A stretch of DNA of 64,000 nucleotides from Unio delphinus (lineage: Eukaryota > Mollusca > Bivalvia > Unionida > Unionidae), in contig JAQISU010000164.1 in NCBI GenBank assembly GCA_029339505.1, positions 186,001 through 250,000 of the forward strand. Direction: 5' to 3'. The notes under the pieces are model-generated. The model worked only from the letters and a program-made list of their open reading frames with translations, did not search any database and was not told the origin of the DNA. Both the position numbers and the translations under genes were made by a program. Shown piece after piece: positions 49,442 through 56,551 of this stretch. Every line of letters starts with the position of its first letter. Position 1 is the stretch's first letter.

Positions 49442-49846
49442 CTATTGTTTGTCTAATTCATCGTTTGGTTTAATGATAAATCTTTCGATGTAGTCTTGAG
49501 GAGTTCTTATGATTTTATCCTTGATACTGACTTTGTCAGCGTCAAGAATACTGACTTTGTCAGCGTCAAGAATACTGACTTTGTCAGCGTCAGGGTCAAA
49601 ATTTCTGATTGATTGTCCATTTTTGATTCTTTTATCATAATATCGCTTCAACTCCCTGTATCGCTTACCACCGCAATTTAGACACAACTGAGATTTTCCC
49701 CTGACCCCAACTCCACATAGAATACAGGGTAACGGACCAAGGCTTCCACGTCGAAAGCTTTGCATATGATACCCACAAAACTCATTTCTGCATGATTTGT
49801 TACACGGGGTTACTGATCCAATCATAAGCCACTTGCAGTGATTCAT
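49442..49846 (-). CDS. Cys-rich zinc-binding protein with 8-residue repeats
   Basis: 134 residues from the ATG at 49846 (an ATG at 49864 adds six). CKWLMIGSVTPCNKSCRNEF, with C-G-Y-H after it, forms one zinc site. PCILCGVGVRGKSQLCLNCG forms a second, a CxxC...CxxC ribbon. After a basic helix come three tandem copies of DADKVSIL (24-bp DNA units). The N-terminal cysteine pattern is one I associate with small zinc proteins of nucleocytoplasmic viruses and Polintons. A nucleic-acid or ubiquitin-related role is possible but unproven. Its start faces the replicase gene across about 40 bp. Confidence 0.6.
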   Translation of the reverse strand: MNHCKWLMIGSVTPCNKSCRNEFCGYHMQSFRRGSLGPLPCILCGVGVRGKSQLCLNCGGKRYRELKRYYDKRIKNGQSIRNFDPDADKVSILDADKVSILDADKVSIKDKIIRTPQDYIERFIIKPNDELDKQ

Positions 49847-49856
49847 TATATAAAAA
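49847..49856 (+). promoter_or_regulatory. TATA box in the divergent intergenic region
   Basis: TATATAAAAA lies about 33 bp before the ATG at 49889. The 42-bp gap between the zinc protein and the replicase must hold promoters for both directions. Confidence 0.5.
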
Positions 49857-49888
49857 TCTTTCATTTAAATGCTTGTTTTAATTATAGC

Positions 49889-52800
49889 ATGAAGGAATTA
49901 AGGAAAACGCCTTCGAAAAATGCTGATAAGGAGTTTAAGAGATTATTAAAAATCAATCCTAGATTTAATCTCGATAGACCCAAAAAACGTCCAATAGACG
50001 GAAACATGAAAGAGTTTAAGAGATTATTAAAAATCAATCCTAGATTTAATCTCGATAAACCAAAAAGACGTAACAAACGTCCAATAGACGGAAACATGAA
50101 AGAGTTTAAGAGATTATTGAAAATCAATCCTAAATTTAATCTCGATAAACCAAAAAGACGTAACAAAATCAATCCTAGATTTAATCTCGATAAACCCAAA
50201 AAACGTCCAATAGACGGAAACATGAAAGAGTTTAAGAGATTATTGAAAATCAATCCTAGATTTAATCTCGATAAACCAAAAAAAACGTCCAAGAGAGATT
50301 ACCCTTGGAAAGATGCTCAATTCAATCTCGATATAGCTTCTAATACACCAAAGAATACAATTCTTGATAAAGCCATGATTAGTAAAATCAGAGACTGTTT
50401 TAATGAATTTAAGCGTGATGGAGCATCTTATTGTTGGTCAACATTTCGAATTGATGGTGTTGTTGACGCTACCATGAATGATGAAAAAGCAGCAGTGATA
50501 ATTTCACGTGTTGGGGAAAAACGGTATTTTTTCCGAATCAAATTCATTATCGAAGTCGATGGCAAATGGATTATTAAGGATAAATTTGAACCAATCCTCA
50601 AGAATAAAAAAGCTGTCATTGTGAGTAGAGATTCCAAACCAGGGATTCTAACCGGCATTGATAAACCATACTACGAAAGATCTTATCCCGTAACAGCAAT
50701 GGTTTATGGGATATATCCGTTAAATGATAAACCCGATATCGCAAAACTAGCTCCTATGAAATATTCGTCAGGGCTTAATTGTGTAGCAGAACGAATAATA
50801 GAACACTTCACAAATGCATCCCGAGGAAATAAACTAACTGATCTGCGACGTAGGAAAATAACCGAGTGGGAACTGACAGTGAAACAGCATGGTGCAAAGA
50901 TTTCTGATATAGCTAAATTAGAAACATCATTAAGATTTCCAATAACAGTTATGACGATAACGGGAGAGGTTTTATACGAACCGAAATATAACAAAAATGG
51001 AGCGCCAATACAGATTATTGATCATAACAAACACGCGTGGACACCTGCGGTAACAATATTTCCACGAGAACGAACCGTGAAATATATCCCTAAGGAGTTC
51101 GTCGGGGATGTTTTCTATGAAGAGAAATTATTCGATGCTATTCATGCGTTGTGTAAGGATGATCCTTTGTCAGTGTGGTTACTTAGAAGTGATGAAGAAT
51201 TCGATCAATTTGTAAAACCAAATGGTGAATTATATCGCGTTGAAGAATTAGATAACAGAATGAGAAAAATCGCTAGTGATTTTTCACCGGAGAATTCCCA
51301 TGAAAAACTACTCACGGATAGTTTTACTATTCCATCAGTGGTAGCTCACTTCGCAAGAGAAAAAAACTCATGGCGTCCAACACGAAATGATTTTCTCGAG
51401 GATGTTAAATTGAGTTGCGTCGAATTCGGTCATGGAGGACTGTGGAATACGAAATACTCACGTGATGGTATGATTTCAATTGATATATCCGCGTGTTATC
51501 CCGGAAGTTTTCTCGGGTATGGGGAATGCGCTGAGTACTTCAAACGATTTGGACACCCCACGCATGAAATGACTCGTGTTGCGATCAATGGACCATTGCC
51601 TGATTTTGATATAACCGGATTCGCTCGTGTGATATCATTCGAATTAGCTACAGGGTTACATCCGTGTAGTTATGTTTGGCTCGGTAGACACCTATCTGAA
51701 AAACACTGGATGCCAATAGTGCTATTGAGATATATGATTGATTGTGGTATGCTAATATCGTTGATTGTTTCCGAGGCTATTATATGCTATCGAGCTCAGA
51801 AAGAAGTTTGGCTACCACAACCCGATCTAGATAGAATAATCAACGAACTACGAAAACAATTTCCAGATTTCAGTGAAGAAGAAATCATAAATTGGTCTAA
51901 GAAGTTATTTGAAATTAAAAAAGAACAAGCAAAAGATCTCGGAAGAAGAATAATCGGTAAATTTACCCAGGGTGGACGATACGATAACGCAAAATACTCT
52001 TCGCGGTTGATCATAGATGTCGCTGAATACGATTTTATTGTAGCGGATTTAATGAAACAGGGAAAACTTGTATCCCGTAAGGATGCTTTTCTATCCAATG
52101 GTGAGAAATTAGGTACGGTTGTTACCTACTGTGATGGATATAATTCCCAGTACACACATTTGAGAAGTTCAATGCTAGCCTATGCTTCTATTAATCTATT
52201 TTCGATGATAAATAGATTTCCTAATACCGCGGTTAGAGTGGCCACTGATTCGATGTATATACACAATAAGTACAAATCAGCTGTAGCGGCATTCACAGAT
52301 CCCGAAGAAAATTGGGGGCGTTGGCGATTTAAAAAAGAGATGCTACATGAGTATTGTGAATCCGCAGACGTTGCCATGGATGATAAATATCTTTGTTGTA
52401 ACCGTATTGAAATTCAATCAGAATTTTCTAATGCACCACCGGTATCTGATCCAGTATGTAGATACAAGACAGTTTATTTAAACGGTTGTGGCGGGTCAGG
52501 AAAGACAACTCGTGCAATTGAATTATTTCGTCGTGGAAACGCTAGCGTTTCTAACATGATTGTGCTAACACCGACTCACAGACTCGCCAGAGAGATGATA
52601 CAACGAGGGGTAAATGCTTGCACTTATCACAGTTTTTTTCGATGGAAAGGTGACAAATGGACTCCTGAGCGTATGGGTGATAAATTCATTCCTGAAATCA
52701 TAATTTGGGATGAAATATGCACAGTGTCATTAGATGTATTACAAACATTTCTTGAGTGGTTGTTAAACAAAAACACAAAAGTCGTCATGTGCGGGGATCA

Positions 52801-53527
52801 CGGCCAACCACCACCATTTGTCGGTGCATCTCCACATGAATGGCTAAAGGGTTTTGTAGACTACTATGAAGAAATCACCACTGATTATAGATCACTTGAT
52901 GAACGATTACGCGAGTTCAAAGCGCTAATTAGATTACAACCGGATAGAATCCAATGCGAAATAGCGCGTGAAGTGATTTCAGAAACTCCAATGAATGATT
53001 TCTGGGAAACATGGACACCAAACGATTTGATCATTGCAAGTAGAAAAATAGTCAGGGATACACTTCAGATGAAGTTATTTGAATTGCATAAAGAAAAATT
53101 TGCAACGCTTCCAGTACCCCTTTGTTATAGGCCATCGGATACACGAAAACAGAATATTGAAGTTGATATTCCAGGACAGAGTGAAAAACAAATTCTGGTA
53201 TTAAATGATATTGTGCTGGTTGATATCAATGTCGTTGAAGATGCATTGCGTGCTAATAAATCCCCGTGGACGCTAGGATACGCAGCAACAATACACTCTT
53301 CACAGGGATTGACTATATCGGATACAATTGTTTGGATGGTGGATAATCACATCGAATGGTCGAATTTAGTCTATCTCGCAGTATCCAGAGTACGAAAAAT
53401 AAATCAACTTCGAAGAGTTGTTTTCGATGATAATGACACAACAATGGATGATATTGATGTTAAAATTATTGATAAAAAACTCTCCGGTTACAAACAACAG
53501 GACAAAAAAAAAACAACGAGAATTTGA
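49889..53527 (+). CDS. Fused family-B DNA polymerase-like / SF1 helicase replicase
   Basis: About 1212 residues from the ATG at 49889; the frame is open from 49838, and numbering here is from 49838. Residues 30-150 hold four full and one partial copies of a basic repeat (EFKRLLKINPRFNLD). The middle has NCVAERIIEHF and ETSLRFPITVMTI. Polymerase motif A is SIDISACYPGS (Asp549), a motif B-like RRIIGKFTQGGRY follows near 685-700, and motif C is VRVATDSMYI (Asp804). The helicase half begins at Walker A GCGGSGKTT (883-891). It continues with IIIWDE (Asp958, Glu959), VVMCGDHGQPPP (982-993), AATIHSSQGLTIS (about 1149-1162) and YLAVSRV (1179-1185), all SF1 (RecD/Pif1-like) motifs. No DEDD exonuclease motif is evident. 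It would copy and unwind the element. Canonical Polinton polymerases lack this helicase. An HNH frame follows in +1. Confidence 0.8.
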   Translation: MKELRKTPSKNADKEFKRLLKINPRFNLDRPKKRPIDGNMKEFKRLLKINPRFNLDKPKRRNKRPIDGNMKEFKRLLKINPKFNLDKPKRRNKINPRFNLDKPKKRPIDGNMKEFKRLLKINPRFNLDKPKKTSKRDYPWKDAQFNLDIASNTPKNTILDKAMISKIRDCFNEFKRDGASYCWSTFRIDGVVDATMNDEKAAVIISRVGEKRYFFRIKFIIEVDGKWIIKDKFEPILKNKKAVIVSRDSKPGILTGIDKPYYERSYPVTAMVYGIYPLNDKPDIAKLAPMKYSSGLNCVAERIIEHFTNASRGNKLTDLRRRKITEWELTVKQHGAKISDIAKLETSLRFPITVMTITGEVLYEPKYNKNGAPIQIIDHNKHAWTPAVTIFPRERTVKYIPKEFVGDVFYEEKLFDAIHALCKDDPLSVWLLRSDEEFDQFVKPNGELYRVEELDNRMRKIASDFSPENSHEKLLTDSFTIPSVVAHFAREKNSWRPTRNDFLEDVKLSCVEFGHGGLWNTKYSRDGMISIDISACYPGSFLGYGECAEYFKRFGHPTHEMTRVAINGPLPDFDITGFARVISFELATGLHPCSYVWLGRHLSEKHWMPIVLLRYMIDCGMLISLIVSEAIICYRAQKEVWLPQPDLDRIINELRKQFPDFSEEEIINWSKKLFEIKKEQAKDLGRRIIGKFTQGGRYDNAKYSSRLIIDVAEYDFIVADLMKQGKLVSRKDAFLSNGEKLGTVVTYCDGYNSQYTHLRSSMLAYASINLFSMINRFPNTAVRVATDSMYIHNKYKSAVAAFTDPEENWGRWRFKKEMLHEYCESADVAMDDKYLCCNRIEIQSEFSNAPPVSDPVCRYKTVYLNGCGGSGKTTRAIELFRRGNASVSNMIVLTPTHRLAREMIQRGVNACTYHSFFRWKGDKWTPERMGDKFIPEIIIWDEICTVSLDVLQTFLEWLLNKNTKVVMCGDHGQPPPFVGASPHEWLKGFVDYYEEITTDYRSLDERLREFKALIRLQPDRIQCEIAREVISETPMNDFWETWTPNDLIIASRKIVRDTLQMKLFELHKEKFATLPVPLCYRPSDTRKQNIEVDIPGQSEKQILVLNDIVLVDINVVEDALRANKSPWTLGYAATIHSSQGLTISDTIVWMVDNHIEWSNLVYLAVSRVRKINQLRRVVFDDNDTTMDDIDVKIIDKKLSGYKQQDKKKTTRI
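49929..50290 (+). repeat. In-frame tandem repeats at the replicase N-terminus
   Basis: Units of about 81-90 bp encode EFKRLLKINPRFNLDKPK plus a linker (RPIDGNMK). Copies differ by few bases and one is truncated. The strong DNA identity shows recent expansion. Confidence 0.95.
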
Positions 53528-53729
53528 TATTGATGCTAAATTAATAATCACTTTGAAGAAACAACAGAATAATCACTGCGCGAGTTGCAATTGTATAATG
53601 CGTTGGCAGTATTCGGATAAGGATCCTCGCCAATTCACCGTAGACAGAAAAAATAACAATCTCGGTCATGTCAGAAATAATGTGATGTTGACTTGTCTTG
53701 AGTGCAATAGACGCAAAGGCGCTAGTTAA
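53504..53729 (+). CDS. HNH (endonuclease VII/HNH_5-like) domain, +1 frame after the replicase
   Basis: The frame is open upstream to 53418, where it overlaps the replicase. From the A10 tract it encodes REFDIDAKL, HCASCNCIMRWQYSDKD, FTVDRKNNNLGHVRNN and VMLTCLECNRRKGAS. This is a compact HNH nuclease with two CxxC pairs and the central D/H-N residues (VDR...GHVRNNV). It has no plausible start of its own at the domain edge. In related replicase proteins that I recall from fungi and cnidarians, an HNH tail of this kind directly follows the helicase. It is therefore probably the C-terminal domain of the replicase, displaced by a +1 shift within the run of ten A at 53504-53513. The shift could be a mutation, an assembly error or recoding. 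Confidence 0.75.
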
Positions 53730-54510
53730 GACCATGCGGTGGCAATTGAGTATCCTCGGGAATCACTTGTAGTTGTTGTCGAGTAAAACCCCGCTGAGGG
53801 GCAGTTGAATCCAGTTTATAGACTGGAGGTCTACCAGTTGATCGTGTTATACTAGATATCTTATGCGTAGTGACGCTCCAAATAGGATCAGTAGCCCTTT
53901 TTCTACCCCCTTCAAGCTCTCCTGGTTCGTATAAGTACCTCACAATGACATTACTACCAAGAATTGGTTGGGAAACGCTAGCGTTTCTAGGGAAATCTTT
54001 TTGTGGTTGTACGGGTATTGACTTCTTTTTAATCGCGTTGATAGGTTTCATGTTGATTGTTCTAGTAATCTCGTTATTCAGTGCAGTAATCACAGATGGT
54101 AATCTTTTAACCCATTCACTGGATCGCTTTTCTTGAATGAATTCTTTTGCGTATTGATATCCAAATAACCGCTCAGCAATCGTCCGATTAAATCGTTCTA
54201 CAATGGCCTGATCGCGATGTAGCGCAGTATGCCCTCGTCGTATGGTGACATTATGATGTTTCATTGTAGATAACACTGCACCCTGAAATTCCTTGCCAGG
54301 ATCAACCTGCAATAGATTTGGCCAACGCAGAGGACCTCGTCGATAAATCCTTTCAAATGCAGAAGCGACTTCAGTGGCTGATTTTGTTTTTAACGGTTCT
54401 GCTTCTTTGTATCGACTTGCAATATCAACTACGGTTAACGCATATTTGTAACCACGATCATGTGGCAGAAATAATATATCAGCCTGATGAACTTCATTAG
54501 GAGCGGTCAC
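53722..54510 (-). CDS. Polinton integrase (rve family, DD35E), main frame
   Basis: 262 residues with the retroviral-integrase-like catalytic core: HQADILFLPHD (Asp11), LLQVDPGKEFQ (Asp70) and AIVERFNRTIAERL (Glu105). The spacing Asp70-Glu105 gives DD35E. The C-terminal 90 residues contain a beta-rich DNA-binding part (IVRYLYEP, PIWSVTTHKISSI, VYKLD). It joins element ends to host DNA. The coding sequence evidently continues further upstream: the same frame stays open and family-like to the A-tract at 54597-54604, beyond which the N-terminus is in another frame (separate entry). The stop at 53722 overlaps the end of the HNH frame on the other strand. Confidence 0.9.
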   Translation of the reverse strand: MTAPNEVHQADILFLPHDRGYKYALTVVDIASRYKEAEPLKTKSATEVASAFERIYRRGPLRWPNLLQVDPGKEFQGAVLSTMKHHNVTIRRGHTALHRDQAIVERFNRTIAERLFGYQYAKEFIQEKRSSEWVKRLPSVITALNNEITRTINMKPINAIKKKSIPVQPQKDFPRNASVSQPILGSNVIVRYLYEPGELEGGRKRATDPIWSVTTHKISSITRSTGRPPVYKLDSTAPQRGFTRQQLQVIPEDTQLPPHGLN

Positions 54511-54685
54511 ATCAAAATGCGAGAATTGAATTTGTTTAGGCGGTGGTAGATAAATTTGCCATAGTGCCTGTTTGGATAACCAATTAGCCGCAGTGGTTTT
54601 TTTTCACTTTTGCAGCTCTAGCGAGTTTATTGATTGCAGCGTTACCCCTCCAGTATCCCCTCGGAGAATAATAAATTGATTCCAT
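54511..54685 (-). pseudogene. Integrase N-terminal segment, frameshifted at an A8 tract
   Basis: The ATG at 54685 opens a frame (IYYSPRGYWRGNAAINKLA) typical of Polinton integrase N-termini, a zinc-less helical head. It reads through a run of eight A (54597-54604 on the minus strand) into a stop soon after. The main integrase frame is entered by a +1 shift at this run, after which family-like residues (QALWQIYLPPPKQIQF) lead into the catalytic core. It starts 5 bp after the stop of the PLA2 frame. Confidence 0.8.
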
Positions 54686-54689
54686 ATTA

Positions 54690-55049
54690 TTAATTACCAG
54701 CACCTAACATCAATTTACTTTTCATAGCCGATTTTATCAAAAATGAAGCCAATTTTTCTTTGAAGGATTTATCAGGAATAGCATTTAACGCATGAATTAA
54801 TTTCACATCCGCGAGATGCCTGTTTTGCAGATTGCTGCTTTTATAAGCAACATCATGAAGGTGACAGACCTTATCAATGGCGTTTATTGGTTCTTCACCG
54901 GGGTTGGGTTGATTTTGATTATTGAGTCTGATATCAAGTCTGGTTCCTGGTCCACAGTAGCTATATCCTGGGAGGTGCTTTTCTCCGGGGTATTTTGCCC
55001 ATGGGGTTCCAGGGAGTTTTGCTAATTTGGCTGCGATATCACCTCCTCG
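54690..55049 (-). CDS. Parvovirus-type phospholipase A2 domain, -1 frame after the zinc ribbon
   Basis: About 110 codons, open from the A9 tract to the stop at 54690, with no start codon of its own near the domain edge. Motifs are LPGTPWAKYPGEKHLPGYSY, then CGPGTRLD, the Ca-binding loop, and KVCHLHDVAYK with the HD catalytic dyad followed by x-x-Y. These are the features of PLA2 domains in the parvovirus VP1 unique region and in several Polintons, where the enzyme is thought to breach endosomal membranes. It is continuous with the zinc-ribbon gene only if a -1 shift occurs at 55050-55060. Ordinary frame searches with an ATG requirement miss it. Confidence 0.8.
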   Translation of the reverse strand, partial: RGGDIAAKLAKLPGTPWAKYPGEKHLPGYSYCGPGTRLDIRLNNQNQPNPGEEPINAIDKVCHLHDVAYKSSNLQNRHLADVKLIHALNAIPDKSFKEKLASFLIKSAMKSKLMLGAGN

Positions 55050-55207
55050 TTTTTTTTTAAATCAGATCCCATAGACACAAATCTAAATTTCTTTGTACCA
55101 CATTGCACGCATTTACCAGAAAGCGCTGATCGGTTATTTTTTGTTGTAATCGTCGTCAAGTCATCTGTGCCAGTACGCGTTTTACACTTCACACAATATA
55201 GATCCAT
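55022..55207 (-). CDS. Zinc-ribbon domain (DUF5679-like), zero frame
   Basis: 61 residues: MDLYCVKCKTRTGTDDL, then GKCVQCGTKKFRFVS. Two CxxC pairs form a zinc ribbon seen in many DNA-virus and Polinton proteins. In the zero frame the protein continues only about 15 residues past the ribbon, over an A9 tract, and stops at 55022. The shifted frame encodes the PLA2 domain. The start is 5 bp from the divergent ATPase start, so promoters must overlap coding sequence. Confidence 0.85.
   Translation of the reverse strand: MDLYCVKCKTRTGTDDLTTITTKNNRSALSGKCVQCGTKKFRFVSMGSDLKKNEEVISQPN
55048..55060 (-). promoter_or_regulatory. Candidate -1 ribosomal frameshift site
   Basis: Minus-strand RNA would read U UUA AAA AAA AAC in the zero frame of the zinc ribbon. 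This contains two canonical X XXY YYZ heptamers, U UUA AAA and A AAA AAC, both in register. A -1 slip enters the open PLA2 frame; the zero frame stops about eight codons later. I cannot confirm a downstream pseudoknot. Confidence 0.5.
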
Positions 55208-55212
55208 AATTT

Positions 55213-55884
55213 ATGTATAGAAATATGGATATAATTGATTTTTCAGCGACTAAAACAAGAGAACCAATTAAGCATCATGCAGCGCTACCAAACTCTATCC
55301 GGATGATTATAATCGGGCCATCTGGATCCGGTAAAACGCAATTGTTGCTCAATTTAATAATGAGATGGATGAAGTGGGATAAGTTGTATTTAATTGCCCC
55401 TAGCGTAGATGATCAACGATGTTATGAAGTGCTAAAAGATTTTAACGAGAATGCATCAGAAATTAAGGGTGAGAACGCCATTGATTTTATAACCGATATC
55501 GATGAAGCACCGAGCATTGATGATATTGATGGAGATATTAACAATTTAGTCGTATACGACGATATAATGTTGGATAAACAAAAAAATCCTGCTAGAATAT
55601 TTTCCCGTGGGCGTCACAAAAACACTGATGTGATATATGTCACTCAACGCTACACTCAGGTTCCAAAAGTCATCAGAGATAACTGCAATTTATTGTCTGT
55701 ATTCAACGGAGTTGATACTCATACTCTTAGAAATATTTGGCAGACATGGTGTTCTGATATGGACTTCAATCAATTTCGAGATTTCTTTAGTCATGCTCAG
55801 TCGACTCCGCACGGATTCGCAACAATAAATCTACATGATCCTCGGACACGATATCGTATCGGACTTGATCAAATATTCGGTTAA
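55213..55884 (+). CDS. FtsK/HerA-type genome-packaging ATPase (A32-like)
   Basis: 223 residues (alternative start at 55225, MDIIDFS). Walker A is GPSGSGKT (residues 35-42), preceded by the hydrophobic strand SIRMIIIG. Walker B is NLVVYDDIM (Asp116-Asp117). A downstream ARGRHKNTDVIYVTQRYTQV-like segment (FSRGRHKNTDVIYVTQRY) provides the sensor and arginine finger region. It pumps element DNA into capsids in Polintons, adintoviruses and poxvirus-like relatives. The last seven codons and the stop lie inside the right inverted repeat. Confidence 0.92.
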   Translation: MYRNMDIIDFSATKTREPIKHHAALPNSIRMIIIGPSGSGKTQLLLNLIMRWMKWDKLYLIAPSVDDQRCYEVLKDFNENASEIKGENAIDFITDIDEAPSIDDIDGDINNLVVYDDIMLDKQKNPARIFSRGRHKNTDVIYVTQRYTQVPKVIRDNCNLLSVFNGVDTHTLRNIWQTWCSDMDFNQFRDFFSHAQSTPHGFATINLHDPRTRYRIGLDQIFG

Positions 55885-56150
55885 AATCGTAAAAGAATTA
55901 TTAACCCAGTGATGAAAACTTTAGCAGCAGAGAGGGTGGATGACAACAAGTTGCGACCAAAATTAATTAAAAAATCGTTTTCATTTTTTTAGTTAAAATG
56001 ATTTCGTAGGGAGATTTCAATCAATTTTTTGTCTGAAAACGTTGTAGGGTTTGCATTTTTTTGGTTAAAATAAGATCGTAGGAAGGCTCGTTTTAGGATT
56101 TCAATCAAATTTTGTCTAAAAACGTTGTAGGATTCACCCTCTCTGCTGCT
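55862..56150 (-). repeat. Polinton right terminal inverted repeat
   Basis: Inverse of 41023-41311 over 289 bp. The inner edge includes the end of the ATPase gene. The internal inverted copy of the terminal motif is at 55923-55938. Confidence 0.95.
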
Positions 56151-56434
56151 AGTGGGCTATTTAACAAGGCCATACACTCCTAAGTATGTCGGTTCCTTGT
56201 TCTCGAGCAAACCTGTCTTACATAAATACTGGTCGTGACTTGTGAACCTTTTAACCCATAAATGGTTGGTTCTTGCGGCTTTGCACTACTCAGGGCCGGA
56301 TCAATGTGTGGAGGTAGGGCGGTTTCAATGTTTCCAGATCCCACTTGCAAAAAAATACACACACGCACATGTACAGTCACTTGTCCATCATTTCCTTCTC
56401 GCAGACGTTTTTCCCCCAAGAGTAATGATATAAA

Positions 56435-56551
56435 GCTTCTTATTCAAAAGCAGGTCATACTCAAGGAGCATGTTCTGAGTACTTACAGTCGCGAGTTGAC
56501 AGTCTTTCTAGCAGAGAGAGAACACCGGACGCTCGAATAAATCTCTAGCAT
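56435..56551 (+). pseudogene. Ty3/gypsy gag fragment, upstream part
   Basis: KLLIQKQVILKEHVLSTYSR and ELTVFLAEREHRTLE resemble the C-terminal part of a retrotransposon capsid (the LIxEQFL...CSREL-FL-ER pattern, then EE-A-LAD-Y). The frame ends at TAA (56538). After removal of the BEL element, the same register leads into EGYEHVHSRSG at 62803. Confidence 0.6.

Larger units (their letters stand above)
41023..56150. mobile_element. Polinton/Maverick virus-like element, complete ends
   Basis: 15,128 bp bounded by 289-bp inverted repeats that differ at only about two positions by eye. The flanking AGTGG (41018-41022 and 56151-56155) gives a 5-bp match; Polintons usually make 6-bp duplications. 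It carries the family's hallmark set: DD35E integrase, polymerase, packaging ATPase, adenain-type protease, double-jelly-roll capsid protein and penton-like protein. Eleven genes run leftward from the centre as a structural block, and the replicase runs rightward. Integrase and zinc-ribbon/PLA2 run leftward again, and the ATPase runs rightward into the terminal repeat. Structural genes are intact; three other genes change frame at A-runs. Near-identical repeats imply a young insertion. Confidence 0.93.

Noticed and set aside
49882..50292. 136-codon minus-strand frame opposite the replicase repeats
   Set aside because: It mirrors the tandem repeats of the replicase N-terminus on the other strand.
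56290..56330. CAGGGCCGG as the end of a hAT element
   Set aside because: Only one end could be found; no inverted partner or target duplication is visible.
56180..56540. Open frames between Polinton and BEL as a host gene
   Set aside because: The right part is gypsy gag; the left part shows no domain and overlapping frames on both strands.
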